From Alkalihalobacillus sp. LMS6 (GTDB lineage Bacteria; Bacillota; Bacilli; Bacillales; Bacillaceae_D), in contig NZ_CP093302.1 of the NCBI RefSeq assembly GCF_024362765.1, positions 1,828,001 to 1,892,000 on the forward strand: a stretch of 64,000 bases of DNA, in the 5' to 3' direction. Made by a program: the position numbers and the translations under genes. Shown piece after piece: positions 19,825 through 27,949 of this stretch. The notes under the pieces are model-generated. The model did no database searches. It was not told the origin of the DNA and was given only the letters and a program-made list of their open reading frames with translations. Within the stretch, counting starts at the first letter, position 1. Every line of letters begins with the position of its first letter.

Positions 19825-20892
19825 ATGTCGATATTCGCTAAAATTAATCATCACGATTCTCGAAAGGATCAGCAGCAGATTAACCATGACAAGCACACGT
19901 TCCGACGTTTAGATGAAATGCCTGATTTTATTCAAGGCTATGTTCAATATATTTTGTCGTTAGGTTATAGTCATTCAACCATTCAACGCTATATTTACGA
20001 TTACGTCGATTTTTTTAATTTTGTCCAGCGACAAAGTGGTGAAGAAACATTTTCATCAACGTCGGTCAAGCTAGATGATTTTGCCCAATTAAACCAACAA
20101 GGGATTGAACACTATGTTTCGTTTCTAGCAATGGAGTTAGAAAATGAAGCGAAAACGATTAACCGAAAACTATCTGCTCTTCAATCCCTCTTTCATTATT
20201 TAATAAAACAATATGGACTTTCAGATAACCCTGTTTTAGCCGTGACACGACCAAAAGTAAAAAAACGAGAACCGGTATATTTATCAATTGAAGAAATGAA
20301 AGCAATTGTGAACCTTGCATTAAGTGAGGAAGGCTTAAGCACAAGGCAAAAAAAGTATCACGAGTTGCTGCGGATGCGGGATTATACAGCAATCATGCTT
20401 CTTGTGCGTACCGGATTACGGGTGTCTGAACTAGCGTCTCTTCAACATGCCAACATCGATTTTTCTCACCAGGAAATGCGTGTACTTGGCAAAGGCAATA
20501 AACAGCGGACAATTCCATTGTCGGAAGAAGTTTTGCAAGTTATTCAACAATACATCGAGAGTCTGCCTATTCATGCTCGACCTAACCAACACGCTCCCCT
20601 TTTGGTCGGTTTTGACTTTCGGACGATGACGTATACATCCTCCATTGGTGTAAGCGCACTGCAAAAAATGATTCAACGACTAATTGATCGTGCAAAGATG
20701 ACAATCCCTTCTCTTGAAAATCGAACGATTACGGCTCACAAACTTCGTCATAGTTTTGCAACGGCGCTAATTCGGAATGGTGTAAATGTATTGACGTTAC
20801 AACAGTTATTAGGCCACGAATCTGTTGCGACAACCCAAGTATATGCGCATGTAGACTATGAAGCGAAAATTAAAGCGATTCATTCGTGGTAA
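19825..20892 (+). CDS. xerS: XerS-like tyrosine site-specific recombinase
   Basis: 355 aa from ATG 19825 with GAGGTGA 5 bases upstream. An N-terminal SAM-like core-binding domain (about 30-135) includes YVQYILSLGYSHSTIQRYIYD. The catalytic domain (about 150-355) carries Arg in VRTGLRVSELASL, Lys in LGKGNKQRTIPL, HxxR in AHKLRHSF, His in LLGHES and nucleophile Tyr in TTQVYAHVD, so all active-site residues are present. Length and layout match the single-enzyme XerS group rather than about 300-aa XerC/XerD. It would resolve chromosome dimers at a dif-type site; such a site lies 136 bases downstream. No integrase-like arm domain or phage genes are nearby. Confidence 0.8.
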   Translation: MSIFAKINHHDSRKDQQQINHDKHTFRRLDEMPDFIQGYVQYILSLGYSHSTIQRYIYDYVDFFNFVQRQSGEETFSSTSVKLDDFAQLNQQGIEHYVSFLAMELENEAKTINRKLSALQSLFHYLIKQYGLSDNPVLAVTRPKVKKREPVYLSIEEMKAIVNLALSEEGLSTRQKKYHELLRMRDYTAIMLLVRTGLRVSELASLQHANIDFSHQEMRVLGKGNKQRTIPLSEEVLQVIQQYIESLPIHARPNQHAPLLVGFDFRTMTYTSSIGVSALQKMIQRLIDRAKMTIPSLENRTITAHKLRHSFATALIRNGVNVLTLQQLLGHESVATTQVYAHVDYEAKIKAIHSW

Positions 20893-20923
20893 AGACGATT
20901 TGTCCCTGGATAAATCGTTTTTT
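20893..20923 (+). terminator. Terminator of the xerS-like gene
   Basis: Stem ACGATTT / AAATCGT followed by a six-T run, directly after the stop codon. Confidence 0.8.
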
Positions 20924-21021
20924 GTCTGATCTTCTACTGCTTGTGTTAAAACGAATTATCATTGTTCGTGTTACAAAATGAAACTTACGTTTAGTCCCAA
21001 TCCCTTTCGTATATTCATAAC

Positions 21022-21061
21022 TTATTAAGTTTACATAATAAATAGTATGTAAACTTAATAA
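21022..21061. other. Candidate dif-like Xer recombination site inside a 40-bp perfect palindrome
   Basis: Arms TTATTAAGTTTACATA (21022-21037) and TATGTAAACTTAATAA (21046-21061) are exact inverted repeats around an 8-base spacer. Within them, positions 21028-21055 have the 28-bp dif geometry of 11-6-11: AGTTTACATAA, TAAATA, GTATGTAAACT. On the minus strand the right arm reads TTATGTAAACT, identical to the conserved XerD-binding arm of B. subtilis dif; the other arm differs from it at one position. The site lies in a 312-base intergenic region between the xerS-like and MarC-like genes. An operator for an unknown regulator is the main alternative. Confidence 0.6.
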
Positions 21062-21083
21062 ATGCATGTTTTTATTACACAAT

Positions 21084-21125
21084 CATACATAACTTATTCC
21101 TATTAATTTTAATAAATCATGTATA
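21084..21125. repeat. AT-rich imperfect dyad and direct repeat near the dif-like site
   Basis: CATAACTTATT occurs at 21016-21026 and again at 21088-21098. Around the second copy, ATACAT...ATGTAT and TTATT...AATAA form an imperfect dyad. The rest of the 20924-21190 gap is AT-rich and probably holds the promoter of the MarC-like gene, but I see no clear -35/-10 pair. Confidence 0.45.
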
Positions 21126-21204
21126 GTCTCATTTTTGTCGGACAAACTACAAGCAACTTCCAAAGATAACGAACGTAGAATATGCGCAAAAAGGAGTGAG
21201 TCTA

Positions 21205-21801
21205 ATGTTTTCCTTTTTTATCCATTCTTTTGCATCGATTTTTTCTGTCACTTATCCGATCTTTTTTAATCATATGAGTAAACCGAAGCAAACGGTTGAT
21301 GGTGAAGAATATGTTTCCGGTACAGTCTTGTTCACTGTAGCCATAAGCATCTTTATTCTTCTTGTCGCCCAAGTTATATTCTCTTGGGCTTATGTCCCTA
21401 TTGGATTTATGCAAATGCTTGGCGGTCTTGTTATTTTATCAATCGCGATTACCTTAATGCGGAAGAACAGTCCGATTTCATCGAATTGGAAAGACTGGTT
21501 TCACACATCGTTTGAAGATGGATTTTCGAGCATTGAAGAAATGCTTCATTCTGTTAAACAATTAACGGCAAATCAACCTAAATCGATAACGGCTTACGTT
21601 ACATACTTAGCATTTTTCGCTGTATACTGTGTATCTTATGCTCTTCACCTCCTTATTTGTTGGATATACGGTCAATTAAACAATCGTGCCCTTTTCTTTG
21701 TAACGAAATTTACAGGGCTAATTTTAACTTTCTTTGCACTTGAAATGCTGTTATTCGGTTTTATGGACGTGCTAAGTGTCATTGATCAGCGTGCTTCATA
21801 A
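21205..21801 (+). CDS. Divergent MarC-like integral membrane protein
   Basis: 198 aa from ATG 21205 with AAAAGGAG 9 bases upstream. About six hydrophobic segments, arranged in two halves around a hydrophilic centre (residues about 90-125). FSVTYPIFFNHMSK near the start, FMQMLGGLVILSIAITLMRK in the first half and ALFFVTKFTGLILTFFALEMLLFGFMDVL at the end align by eye with MarC/UPF0056 proteins in spacing and length. However, the Asn-Pro motifs usual in MarC are altered. Function of MarC proteins is unclear; a transporter role is assumed. This is a family-level guess. Confidence 0.5.
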   Translation: MFSFFIHSFASIFSVTYPIFFNHMSKPKQTVDGEEYVSGTVLFTVAISIFILLVAQVIFSWAYVPIGFMQMLGGLVILSIAITLMRKNSPISSNWKDWFHTSFEDGFSSIEEMLHSVKQLTANQPKSITAYVTYLAFFAVYCVSYALHLLICWIYGQLNNRALFFVTKFTGLILTFFALEMLLFGFMDVLSVIDQRAS

Positions 21802-21803
21802 GG

Positions 21804-21837
21804 AAAAAGACTTGGAACATTTCCAAGTCTTTTTTTA
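21804..21837. terminator. Bidirectional intrinsic terminator
   Basis: Stem AAAAAGACTTGGAA / TTCCAAGTCTTTTT with T-runs both ways. It lies between the convergent MarC-like and ypwA genes and overlaps the ypwA stop. Confidence 0.9.
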
Positions 21838-23331
21838 TAAGCGATAAAGCTTTGTATACTTGTCTGTTAGATACTGAATGAGAGGTGTTGGATCAATTCC
21901 GCCACCTGTGATGCTTTCAATAAGGTCTTTTGGCTTTTTTACTGCTCCATATTGATGAATCTGTTTCGTTAGCCAAACACGGATTGGCTCTAGTTGTTTT
22001 GTTCGAATTAATTCCTCTAAATTCGGGAATTCTTGTTTTAACACTTCGTTTATTTGTGCTGCATAAATAAATCCAAGAGCATAAGACGGAAAGTAGCCAA
22101 AATCTCCAGATGACCAGTGTACATCTTGTAAAACCCCTTCACCATCGTTAGTTGGCACAATTCCTAAGTATTCTTCCATTTTTTCGTTCCATAGCTTTGG
22201 TAAATCTTCAACTTCTATTGATCCCTCAAATAACCCTTTTTCAAGTTCATAACGAAGAATAATATGTAAACAGTATGTTAATTCATCTGCTTCTATACGA
22301 ATCATTGACGGTTTTGCTTCGTTTAAACCGAAATAAAAGTCTTGTAACGAGACATCTCCAAATTGAGCTGGCGCAAATGTCGTTAAGTCCGCATACATCG
22401 CTTCCCAAAATGGATACGATTGTCCAATGAATTTTTCCCAGAAAAGGGATTGTGATTCATGGATACCCATTGATGTTCCACTTGCTAAACCATATGGGAT
22501 CAACTCTTCAGAGATATTTTGCTCATAAAGCGCATGTCCTCCTTCATGAATGGTTCCTAGCAGCGCTACGCGAAAATCTTTTTCATTGTATTTCGTTGTT
22601 ACGCGCACATCACTTGGGTTTATACCGATCGCAAAAGGGTGCACACTTTCATCTAAGCGACCCTTGTTAAAATTGTAGCCCATCGTCTTTAAAAAAGATT
22701 GGCTTAGTTCTTCTTGTTTTTCTTTTGGAAATGATTTAAAAAGAAACGATGTATCAGGTTGGTCAGATGCATCTATGACTTTCTGAATTAAAGGGATGAG
22801 ATGTTCTTTTAATGTTGCAAATACACCATCAAGGGTGTCCGTGAAAACACCAGGCTCATATTGATCCAGTAAAGTATTGTATGGATGTTGTTCATAGCCT
22901 AAATATTGAACAAAACGTTTTTTAAATGCGACAATCTCCTGCAAATAAGGTTTAAAGAGTTCAAAATCATTTTTTTGTTTTGCTTCTTCCCACTTGACTT
23001 CGGCATTCGTTTGCAACTTCACAAATGCTAAATAATCATCGACTGGGATTTTTGTGTTCTGGTTATATGCTTTTTCTGCTTCTTCAACGGCTCGACTTAA
23101 TACTTCCGTTTGATTTTGTTCCGTTTTTAATTCATCGATTAGCTCTTTTAAATCAGCCGATGTTGTCATCCCGTACAATTCACTCGATAATGTTTCCATT
23201 AATTCAGCACGTTGTGCAACACCACCAGCCGGTGCCCCAGTTCGTGCATCCCAAATTACTAGGCCAAGCATTTGTCCGAAATGATTTTTCCGTTTTAAAT
23301 ATTCAAGAAATTTCTCCTCGGTTTGAGTCAT
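21835..23331 (-). CDS. ypwA: Carboxypeptidase, M32 family (Taq/YpwA)
   Basis: 498 aa. The start is MTQTEEKFLEYLKRKNHFG at 23331, preceded by AAGGGTGG; the longer open frame upstream overlaps the yneR promoter region and is unlikely. Zinc-binding HEGGH in GTIHEGGHALYEQ, the conserved DVRVTTKYNEKDF and GIHESQSLFWEKFIG, and the late MIRIEADELTYCLHIILRYELE define M32. It removes C-terminal residues (not Pro) from peptides in the cytoplasm, using a metal ion. Length is as in B. subtilis YpwA (about 500 aa). Confidence 0.92.
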   Translation of the reverse strand: MTQTEEKFLEYLKRKNHFGQMLGLVIWDARTGAPAGGVAQRAELMETLSSELYGMTTSADLKELIDELKTEQNQTEVLSRAVEEAEKAYNQNTKIPVDDYLAFVKLQTNAEVKWEEAKQKNDFELFKPYLQEIVAFKKRFVQYLGYEQHPYNTLLDQYEPGVFTDTLDGVFATLKEHLIPLIQKVIDASDQPDTSFLFKSFPKEKQEELSQSFLKTMGYNFNKGRLDESVHPFAIGINPSDVRVTTKYNEKDFRVALLGTIHEGGHALYEQNISEELIPYGLASGTSMGIHESQSLFWEKFIGQSYPFWEAMYADLTTFAPAQFGDVSLQDFYFGLNEAKPSMIRIEADELTYCLHIILRYELEKGLFEGSIEVEDLPKLWNEKMEEYLGIVPTNDGEGVLQDVHWSSGDFGYFPSYALGFIYAAQINEVLKQEFPNLEELIRTKQLEPIRVWLTKQIHQYGAVKKPKDLIESITGGGIDPTPLIQYLTDKYTKLYRL

Positions 23332-23436
23332 ATTATCGCCACCCTTCTGTTCTAGCATACGTCTAAATTGCTCGTAGGACAAGACAAAAGACGCGAGATT
23401 GAAGTTGTGATACACTAATCTCGTAGGAGTGATAAG

Positions 23437-23754
23437 ATGAATGTTGAAATTACTGATGCGGCAGTAGCGTTTTATCAAAATGAAATGAGTTTAACAGCAG
23501 GCGATCAACTACGGTTATTTGTGCGAGTTGGCGGAGTAGGTTCAGGAGGTTTCTCTGTTGGTATTACGAGAGAAATTGAAGGACATCATTATGAGATGAT
23601 TGAGAAAAAAGGAATTCAGTTCTTTGTTGCTAAAGATGATTTATGGTACATTGACGGCATGAAAATTGATTATGATGACGATCGTGACATGGTCATGTTT
23701 ACCCAATCAAAATTTGATAACTTAGATCATCCTTTATTCATAAAAGAAACATGA
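23437..23754 (+). CDS. yneR: HesB/IscA-like protein of the YneR type
   Basis: 105 aa. Starts MNVEITDAAVAFYQNEM and contains LRLFVRVGGVGSGGFSVGI and FFVAKDDLWYIDGMKIDYDDD, the HesB-like fold as in Bacillus YneR. The three cysteines that bind Fe-S clusters in true IscA/SufA are absent, so cluster assembly is unlikely; the role of YneR proteins is unknown. It is transcribed divergently from ypwA across about 105 bases and ends in a strong terminator. Confidence 0.78.
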   Translation: MNVEITDAAVAFYQNEMSLTAGDQLRLFVRVGGVGSGGFSVGITREIEGHHYEMIEKKGIQFFVAKDDLWYIDGMKIDYDDDRDMVMFTQSKFDNLDHPLFIKET

Positions 23755-23777
23755 GCCAGCGTTGGCTCATGTTTTTC
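23749..23777 (+). terminator. Terminator of yneR
   Basis: Stem CATGAGCCA / TGGCTCATG with a 4-base loop and a five-T tail. It overlaps the end of yneR. Confidence 0.85.
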
Positions 23778-23779
23778 AT

Positions 23780-24058
23780 TTAACTATACTCGTTGTCTTG
23801 CGCTTCATCGAGCTGATGACTAGCTTGATCGAGAAGCGCTGAAGAATGGGCGAAAAAAGCTTCGTCAATATTTCCTTGATAAGCCAGTGCTTGTTTAAAT
23901 TGTTCCTCCGCTTGTTCGAGTGCTTGCGTTGCTGCTTCTAACTGTTGTCCATCCATGCTTCGTGTGGCTTGTCCGATCATATGTTGAGCGGCTTTAATCG
24001 CCAGTTCAATTTGTTCTAAATTGCGATAGCCATCTTCTTGGTTTGAATATTGATTCAT
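23780..24058 (-). CDS. DUF2564-like small helical protein
   Basis: 92 aa, all-helical and acidic. Segments QIELAIKAAQHMIGQATRSMD, LEQAEEQFKQAL and LLDQASHQLDEAQ give a three-helix pattern like the Bacillus DUF2564 family, of unknown role, probably cytoplasmic. The family assignment is from memory of the pattern. It has its own ribosome site (GGGAGG) and lies between yneR (convergent) and gntK (same strand, 77 bases upstream). Confidence 0.6.
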   Translation of the reverse strand: MNQYSNQEDGYRNLEQIELAIKAAQHMIGQATRSMDGQQLEAATQALEQAEEQFKQALAYQGNIDEAFFAHSSALLDQASHQLDEAQDNEYS

Positions 24059-24135
24059 GCAGTCAACCTCCCTTTTGTTTTACTATAAACAAAAGAGTTG
24101 TTTTTTATACATGAGTTTACATAATATTTATATGG

Positions 24136-25602
24136 TTAACTACTCTCATTAGGATTTAATTTTGGAAAAGCTGGTTCCAGTTGTCTATAGAGCATCTCAT
24201 ACAAATTGAATTGCTTCTCATAGATATGGTGATCCGTTTCGTTCGGTTCAAACTGCTCACTAAATGCTTGACTCTGTTTTTCTAACGCACCACGGGCTAG
24301 TCTTACTGCTCCTAATGCAGTAGCATGATGTGTTTCTTGAAGGCGAACCGGCTTTCCTGAAATATCCGCAAGTAGCTGGACCCATTTTTTTGATCGGGCA
24401 AACCCGCCAGACGCTTGAATACGATCAATAGGTGCAACCGATTCTTCCAAAGATGTTAAAACGGATTGTAAACTGTAAAGGATCCCTTCTAACACAGCAC
24501 GACTAAAGTGAGCACGGGTATGCGTTCGTCTCATCCCAATAAAAGCTCCACTTGCCTCTCCATTCCAGTAAGGCGCTCGTTCTCCATTTAAAAACGGTAA
24601 AAATAGTAGACCATCTGCCCCTGGTCGTACGGTAAATGCCTCTTCAATGATTTCATTCACAGTGGCCCCTTTTGCAAAATGCTCAATAAACCATTCCAAT
24701 GCAATACCACCGTTATTTGTTGCCCCACCAGCGATCCACGTTGAGTCATCTAGCACGTAGCAAAACGTTCTCATATCTGCGTCGGTTAACGGTTGGGACG
24801 TTGTCATGCGCACAGCACCACTTGTTCCAATCGTCAGTGTTGCAACGTTTTCAATTAGCCCACCAGCACCGACATTTGCGAGCACCCCATCACTGGCACC
24901 TATTGTAAATGTACATGAATCTGCAAATGAAAACGCTTGAAGAATTTCCGTTCTTTGAGAAAAGCAATAGTCGGTAGGCACGATTGATGATAGTTTTTCT
25001 TGGTCGAGCTGCAAGAATGATAGAATACGAACATCCCACTGCTTTGTGTGCAAATTATAAATCCCTGTACTACTCGCTAAAGATTGATCTACTACCAGTT
25101 CACCAAATAAATGAAAACAAATAAATTCTTTTATAGAAATAAATTTATACGTGTTTGAAAAAAGGTCTGGCCAATGCTCTTTCATCCATTTTAGTTTTCC
25201 AATCCAAGACATCGGATGGATTGGTGTACCAGTATTTGCATAAAATTCTTTTCCTTGTTCCGTATCTTTTAACGCATTTATAATCGGTTGTGAGCGGGTA
25301 TCTGCCCAAGTTAGTAAGTTTGTTAATGGTATACCTGTTTTGTCTATAGCCATTAAAGAATGCATCGCTGAAGAAAAGGATACGTTCGTTATATCAGCTG
25401 GAGCAATTTTTGTTTTGGTGAGCAGTTGTCTCATACTATGTAAAGCAGCTTCTCGAATGGCGACTGGATCTTGTTCTGCATAAGAAGGTTTTTCTTGGAT
25501 TAACGGATAGCTCGTTTCATGCTCAGCAATCTGAAGGTAGTCTTGTGAGAATAAAACGACTTTTGTGCTTGTTGTTCCAATATCAATAGCTAGTGAATAC
25601 AT
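24136..25602 (-). CDS. gntK: FGGY-family sugar kinase, probable gluconokinase
   Basis: 488 aa. N-terminal DIGTTSTKVV phosphate motif, SSAMHSLMAID, LTWADTRS, GASDGVLANVGAG, TIGTSGAVRM, then LNGERAPYWN and IQASGGFARSKKWVQLLADI. The HPMSWIGKLKWM segment and overall length match Bacillus gluconokinase GntK (gluconate to 6-phosphogluconate). Xylulokinases are the nearest alternative. The usual gnt partners (gntR, gntP, gntZ) are absent, so its inducer is unclear. An unknown 94-aa gene ends 17 bases upstream and is probably cotranscribed. AAGGAG precedes the ATG. Confidence 0.75.
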   Translation of the reverse strand: MYSLAIDIGTTSTKVVLFSQDYLQIAEHETSYPLIQEKPSYAEQDPVAIREAALHSMRQLLTKTKIAPADITNVSFSSAMHSLMAIDKTGIPLTNLLTWADTRSQPIINALKDTEQGKEFYANTGTPIHPMSWIGKLKWMKEHWPDLFSNTYKFISIKEFICFHLFGELVVDQSLASSTGIYNLHTKQWDVRILSFLQLDQEKLSSIVPTDYCFSQRTEILQAFSFADSCTFTIGASDGVLANVGAGGLIENVATLTIGTSGAVRMTTSQPLTDADMRTFCYVLDDSTWIAGGATNNGGIALEWFIEHFAKGATVNEIIEEAFTVRPGADGLLFLPFLNGERAPYWNGEASGAFIGMRRTHTRAHFSRAVLEGILYSLQSVLTSLEESVAPIDRIQASGGFARSKKWVQLLADISGKPVRLQETHHATALGAVRLARGALEKQSQAFSEQFEPNETDHHIYEKQFNLYEMLYRQLEPAFPKLNPNESS

Positions 25603-25619
25603 GTTGTAACTCCTTTACG

Positions 25620-25904
25620 TTAAAGCATCCGTTTATACCCTAAGTCACGAAACCATGAGAAATCATTGCGATCTAATGCCACTAATTGTAAGGCTTGATA
25701 ATCGATATCTAATAGATGACTGTCCACGGGCATGATGTCTTTATAATAGATTAAAATCGGTTCCTGAGAACGACTCTTGTCTATTGTATAAAAAAAATAC
25801 GTTTGATACATTAATTCTTGGCAAATACATGAAGGATTTTTTTCAATCCATCCTAAAATTTTTTTCATCCCTCTTTGAATATAAATCCAAGAACCATCTT
25901 TCAA
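25620..25904 (-). CDS. Hypothetical protein, 94 aa, upstream of gntK
   Basis: Start set at a TTG (25904) 8 bases after AAGGAG; an in-frame GTG at 25913 lies inside the ribosome site. The protein contains IYIQRGMKKILGWIEKNPSCICQELMY, then FFYTIDKSRSQEPILIYYKDI and a C-terminal LVALDRNDFSWFRDLGYKRM. It is soluble, with no signal peptide or known motif. The final FSWFRDLGYKR is distinctive. I do not recognise the family. Cotranscription with gntK is likely from the 17-base gap. Confidence 0.6.
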   Translation of the reverse strand: MKDGSWIYIQRGMKKILGWIEKNPSCICQELMYQTYFFYTIDKSRSQEPILIYYKDIMPVDSHLLDIDYQALQLVALDRNDFSWFRDLGYKRML

Positions 25905-25999
25905 TGAACTCACTCCTTAAATGTCTTTTTGTTAGTTTATCTTTTTAAGGAATTTTTATGAATACTAATACGGTATATGAAATTATATTGTTTTTGATA

Positions 26000-26032
26000 A
26001 AAAGGCAGCCCATTTTTAATTGGGCTGCCTGC
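26000..26032 (-). terminator. Terminator of rlmL
   Basis: Stem AGGCAGCCCA / TGGGCTGCCT with a T-run on the minus strand, immediately downstream of the rlmL stop. Confidence 0.9.
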
Positions 26033-26037
26033 GACGT

Positions 26038-27174
26038 TTAAATACGTGGTGGTCTTGGTCCGAAAAATTGATAATAATCGGTTTTTATGTTGCCGTTATA
26101 CAATTTCCGCTTTTTACTCGCTTTTTTTCCGTAAAGTGTTTCAAAGTCTTCATGCGATGTCAATACATATACGGACCACGTTTCAAATGATTGCATGATG
26201 CGCCCCATATCTTTGTACATCGCTTCAACTTCTTCTTGTTCCCCTATTCGCTCTCCGTATGGTGGATTTGCAACAAGCACACCGTAACGTCCTCGGTGAC
26301 TAAAATCACTGATTTGCATTTGTTTAAACGAAATAAGATCGGCAAATCCTGCTTCAGCAGCATTGTTTTTTGCTAATTCAATCGAGCGGTGATCAATATC
26401 TGAACCAACAATATCTAGTTTCTGATCATACTTTGCTAAATCTTCTACTTCTTGCCGTGCTTTATTCCAATAATCTTGTCCGACCCAGTGCCAGTCTTCC
26501 GATACAAAATCGCGATTAAATCCAGGCGCAATGTTTTGTCCAATAAGTGCTGCTTCAATTGCGAGTGTTCCTGATCCACAAAACGGATCTGCAAATGGTC
26601 GATCGACATTCCATGTGGTGAGTTGAACCATCGCAGCCGCCAACGTTTCTTTTAACGGTGCTTGGTTATGTAACGCTCGGTATCCACGTTGGTGTAGTCC
26701 GACGCCACTTGAATCAATCGTAAGCTGCGCCTGATCTTTCAATAACGCGACTTCAATGCGGTATAGTGGGCCATCTTCATCAAACCATCCACGTTTGTAT
26801 TGTTTTTTCAAACTTTCTACGACCGCTTTTTTTACAATAGCTTGGCAATCAGAAACGCTGAATAATGTCGATTTAACCGAACGGCCAATTACCGGAAATT
26901 CTGCATGCGGTGGTAATAAATCAGCCCACGGCAACGCTTTTGTTTTTTCAAATAGCTCATCAAACGTGACCGCTTTAAATGAGCCAACTAAGATTTTTAT
27001 ACGATCTGCAGTTCTTAACCATAAATTTGCGCGTGGAATTGCTTCTACCGTTGATGTAAAGACGACTCTGCCGTTTTCAACCGCTACATCTTCATAACCA
27101 AGTGCCTTTACTTCTCGGGCACATATTGCCTCTAATCCCATTGTCGTTGTTGCTATTAACGTGACCTTACTCAT
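26038..27174 (-). CDS. rlmL: THUMP-domain class I rRNA methyltransferase, RlmL/YpsC type
   Basis: 378 aa. An N-terminal ferredoxin-like/THUMP region (about 1-160) begins MSKVTLIATTTMGLEAICAREV and is followed by a Rossmann methyltransferase. Motif I region FADPFCGSGTLAIEAA, the acidic turn IVGSDID and catalytic NPPYGER identify an N2-guanine methyltransferase. B. subtilis YpsC is the counterpart of the RlmL N-terminal module, which acts on 23S rRNA G2445. The second RlmK domain of E. coli is absent, as usual in Firmicutes. Synteny (next to rnpB and gpsB) is conserved. Confidence 0.9.
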   Translation of the reverse strand: MSKVTLIATTTMGLEAICAREVKALGYEDVAVENGRVVFTSTVEAIPRANLWLRTADRIKILVGSFKAVTFDELFEKTKALPWADLLPPHAEFPVIGRSVKSTLFSVSDCQAIVKKAVVESLKKQYKRGWFDEDGPLYRIEVALLKDQAQLTIDSSGVGLHQRGYRALHNQAPLKETLAAAMVQLTTWNVDRPFADPFCGSGTLAIEAALIGQNIAPGFNRDFVSEDWHWVGQDYWNKARQEVEDLAKYDQKLDIVGSDIDHRSIELAKNNAAEAGFADLISFKQMQISDFSHRGRYGVLVANPPYGERIGEQEEVEAMYKDMGRIMQSFETWSVYVLTSHEDFETLYGKKASKKRKLYNGNIKTDYYQFFGPRPPRI

Positions 27175-27186
27175 TCTTTTCCTCCC

Positions 27187-27450
27187 TTAATACCAAATGA
27201 CGCCGCCTTGCGATTCTGCATAAAATGCACCAACAATCGCTACAAATCCAAACGCCAAGACAAGTAAAGTGCCCACTCTTTTTGCTGATTCAGAGCGATG
27301 ATAAAGAAATACAGCAACGCCATAAAATGCGAACACCGTTATTAAAAAGATTCCTCCTAATCCGAACAAGTAGCCTTGTATGCCAAAACCAATTACGTTT
27401 AAAAGAAATAAAACGGCTCCTAGACCGTACATCACTTTTTCTTGTGTCAT
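27187..27450 (-). CDS. Small membrane protein, 87 aa
   Basis: Three hydrophobic helices (about 6-26, 29-50, 59-79), with basic HRSESAKRV between the second and third and a C-terminal ESQGGVIWY. GGGAAGCAG is only a fair ribosome site before the ATG. It lies between rnpB and rlmL, 12 bases from the latter, so it may be co-expressed with it. No family recognised. Confidence 0.65.
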   Translation of the reverse strand: MTQEKVMYGLGAVLFLLNVIGFGIQGYLFGLGGIFLITVFAFYGVAVFLYHRSESAKRVGTLLVLAFGFVAIVGAFYAESQGGVIWY

Positions 27451-27498
27451 CTGCTTCCCTCATTTCTGTCTTTTATGTTAGTGTACCAGAAACAAAAT

Positions 27499-27524
27499 AA
27501 AAAAACCCTCAAAAGGGTTTTTAC
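27499..27524 (-). terminator. Terminator of RNase P RNA
   Basis: Minus-strand hairpin AAAACCC TTTTGA GGGTTTT followed by TTATTTT, about 20 bases beyond the 3' end of rnpB. Confidence 0.85.
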
Positions 27525-27540
27525 ACGTTTATAAATTCAT

Positions 27541-27940
27541 CATCATGTCAATCATAAGCCATGTTCTGTCCTTTTGTACTGCAAACGGTGATGAACCTCG
27601 TACTCCAGTAACAATCATCTATCTACGAATTACCGTCCTTATAGTTCCGTTCAATTTCGGACTACAAAATGCCCCTACCATTGTTTGGGTTTCTCGCTCG
27701 TGGGGTTTACCTCGTTCCACTCTACTCGTTTCCAAGCAGACTTCGTCACTGTGGCACTTTCAAAGAGTGTATCCCGTGTCGTTAAACGATTTAGGGAAGC
27801 CTCTTGCCGTCAGTTATGACAACTGCCCTAGCTTATTTATTGGCTAGGCACGATCACTACTAGCTTCGCAGCCAGTGCGAGCATGGACTTTCCTCTACAC
27901 AATGTGCAGCGATTGTCTCATGACATGACTATTCATAAAC
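27541..27940 (-). ncRNA. rnpB: RNase P RNA (Bacillus type B)
   Basis: Catalytic RNA of RNase P, which matures tRNA 5' ends. Read on the minus strand, it has the universal gaggaaagtccatgctcgc near the 5' end, cgtgcctagc and aagctagggcag, the specificity-domain edge ctgacggcaag, tgaaagtgccacagtgacga, the gagcgagaaacccaaac and ggtaggggc region, agtacgaggttcatc, and 3' acagaacatggctta. P1 can form from tcatgtca near the 5' end and tgacatga near the 3' end. Ends are approximate. The position between ypsC/rlmL and gpsB is the same as in B. subtilis, and this accounts for the roughly 500-base gap. Confidence 0.97.
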
Positions 27941-27949
27941 GACTTGTTC

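Noticed and set aside
19825-20892. Phage or integrative-element integrase
   Set aside because: No att repeats flanking a cargo region, no excisionase and no arm-binding domain; the neighbours are core genes, so a chromosomal Xer role fits better.
21022-21061. Intrinsic terminator
   Set aside because: The palindrome is AT-rich with no T-run after it, and xerS already has its own terminator at 20893-20923.
27545-27847. 100-aa plus-strand ORF
   Set aside because: It lies inside rnpB on the opposite strand and has no ribosome site.
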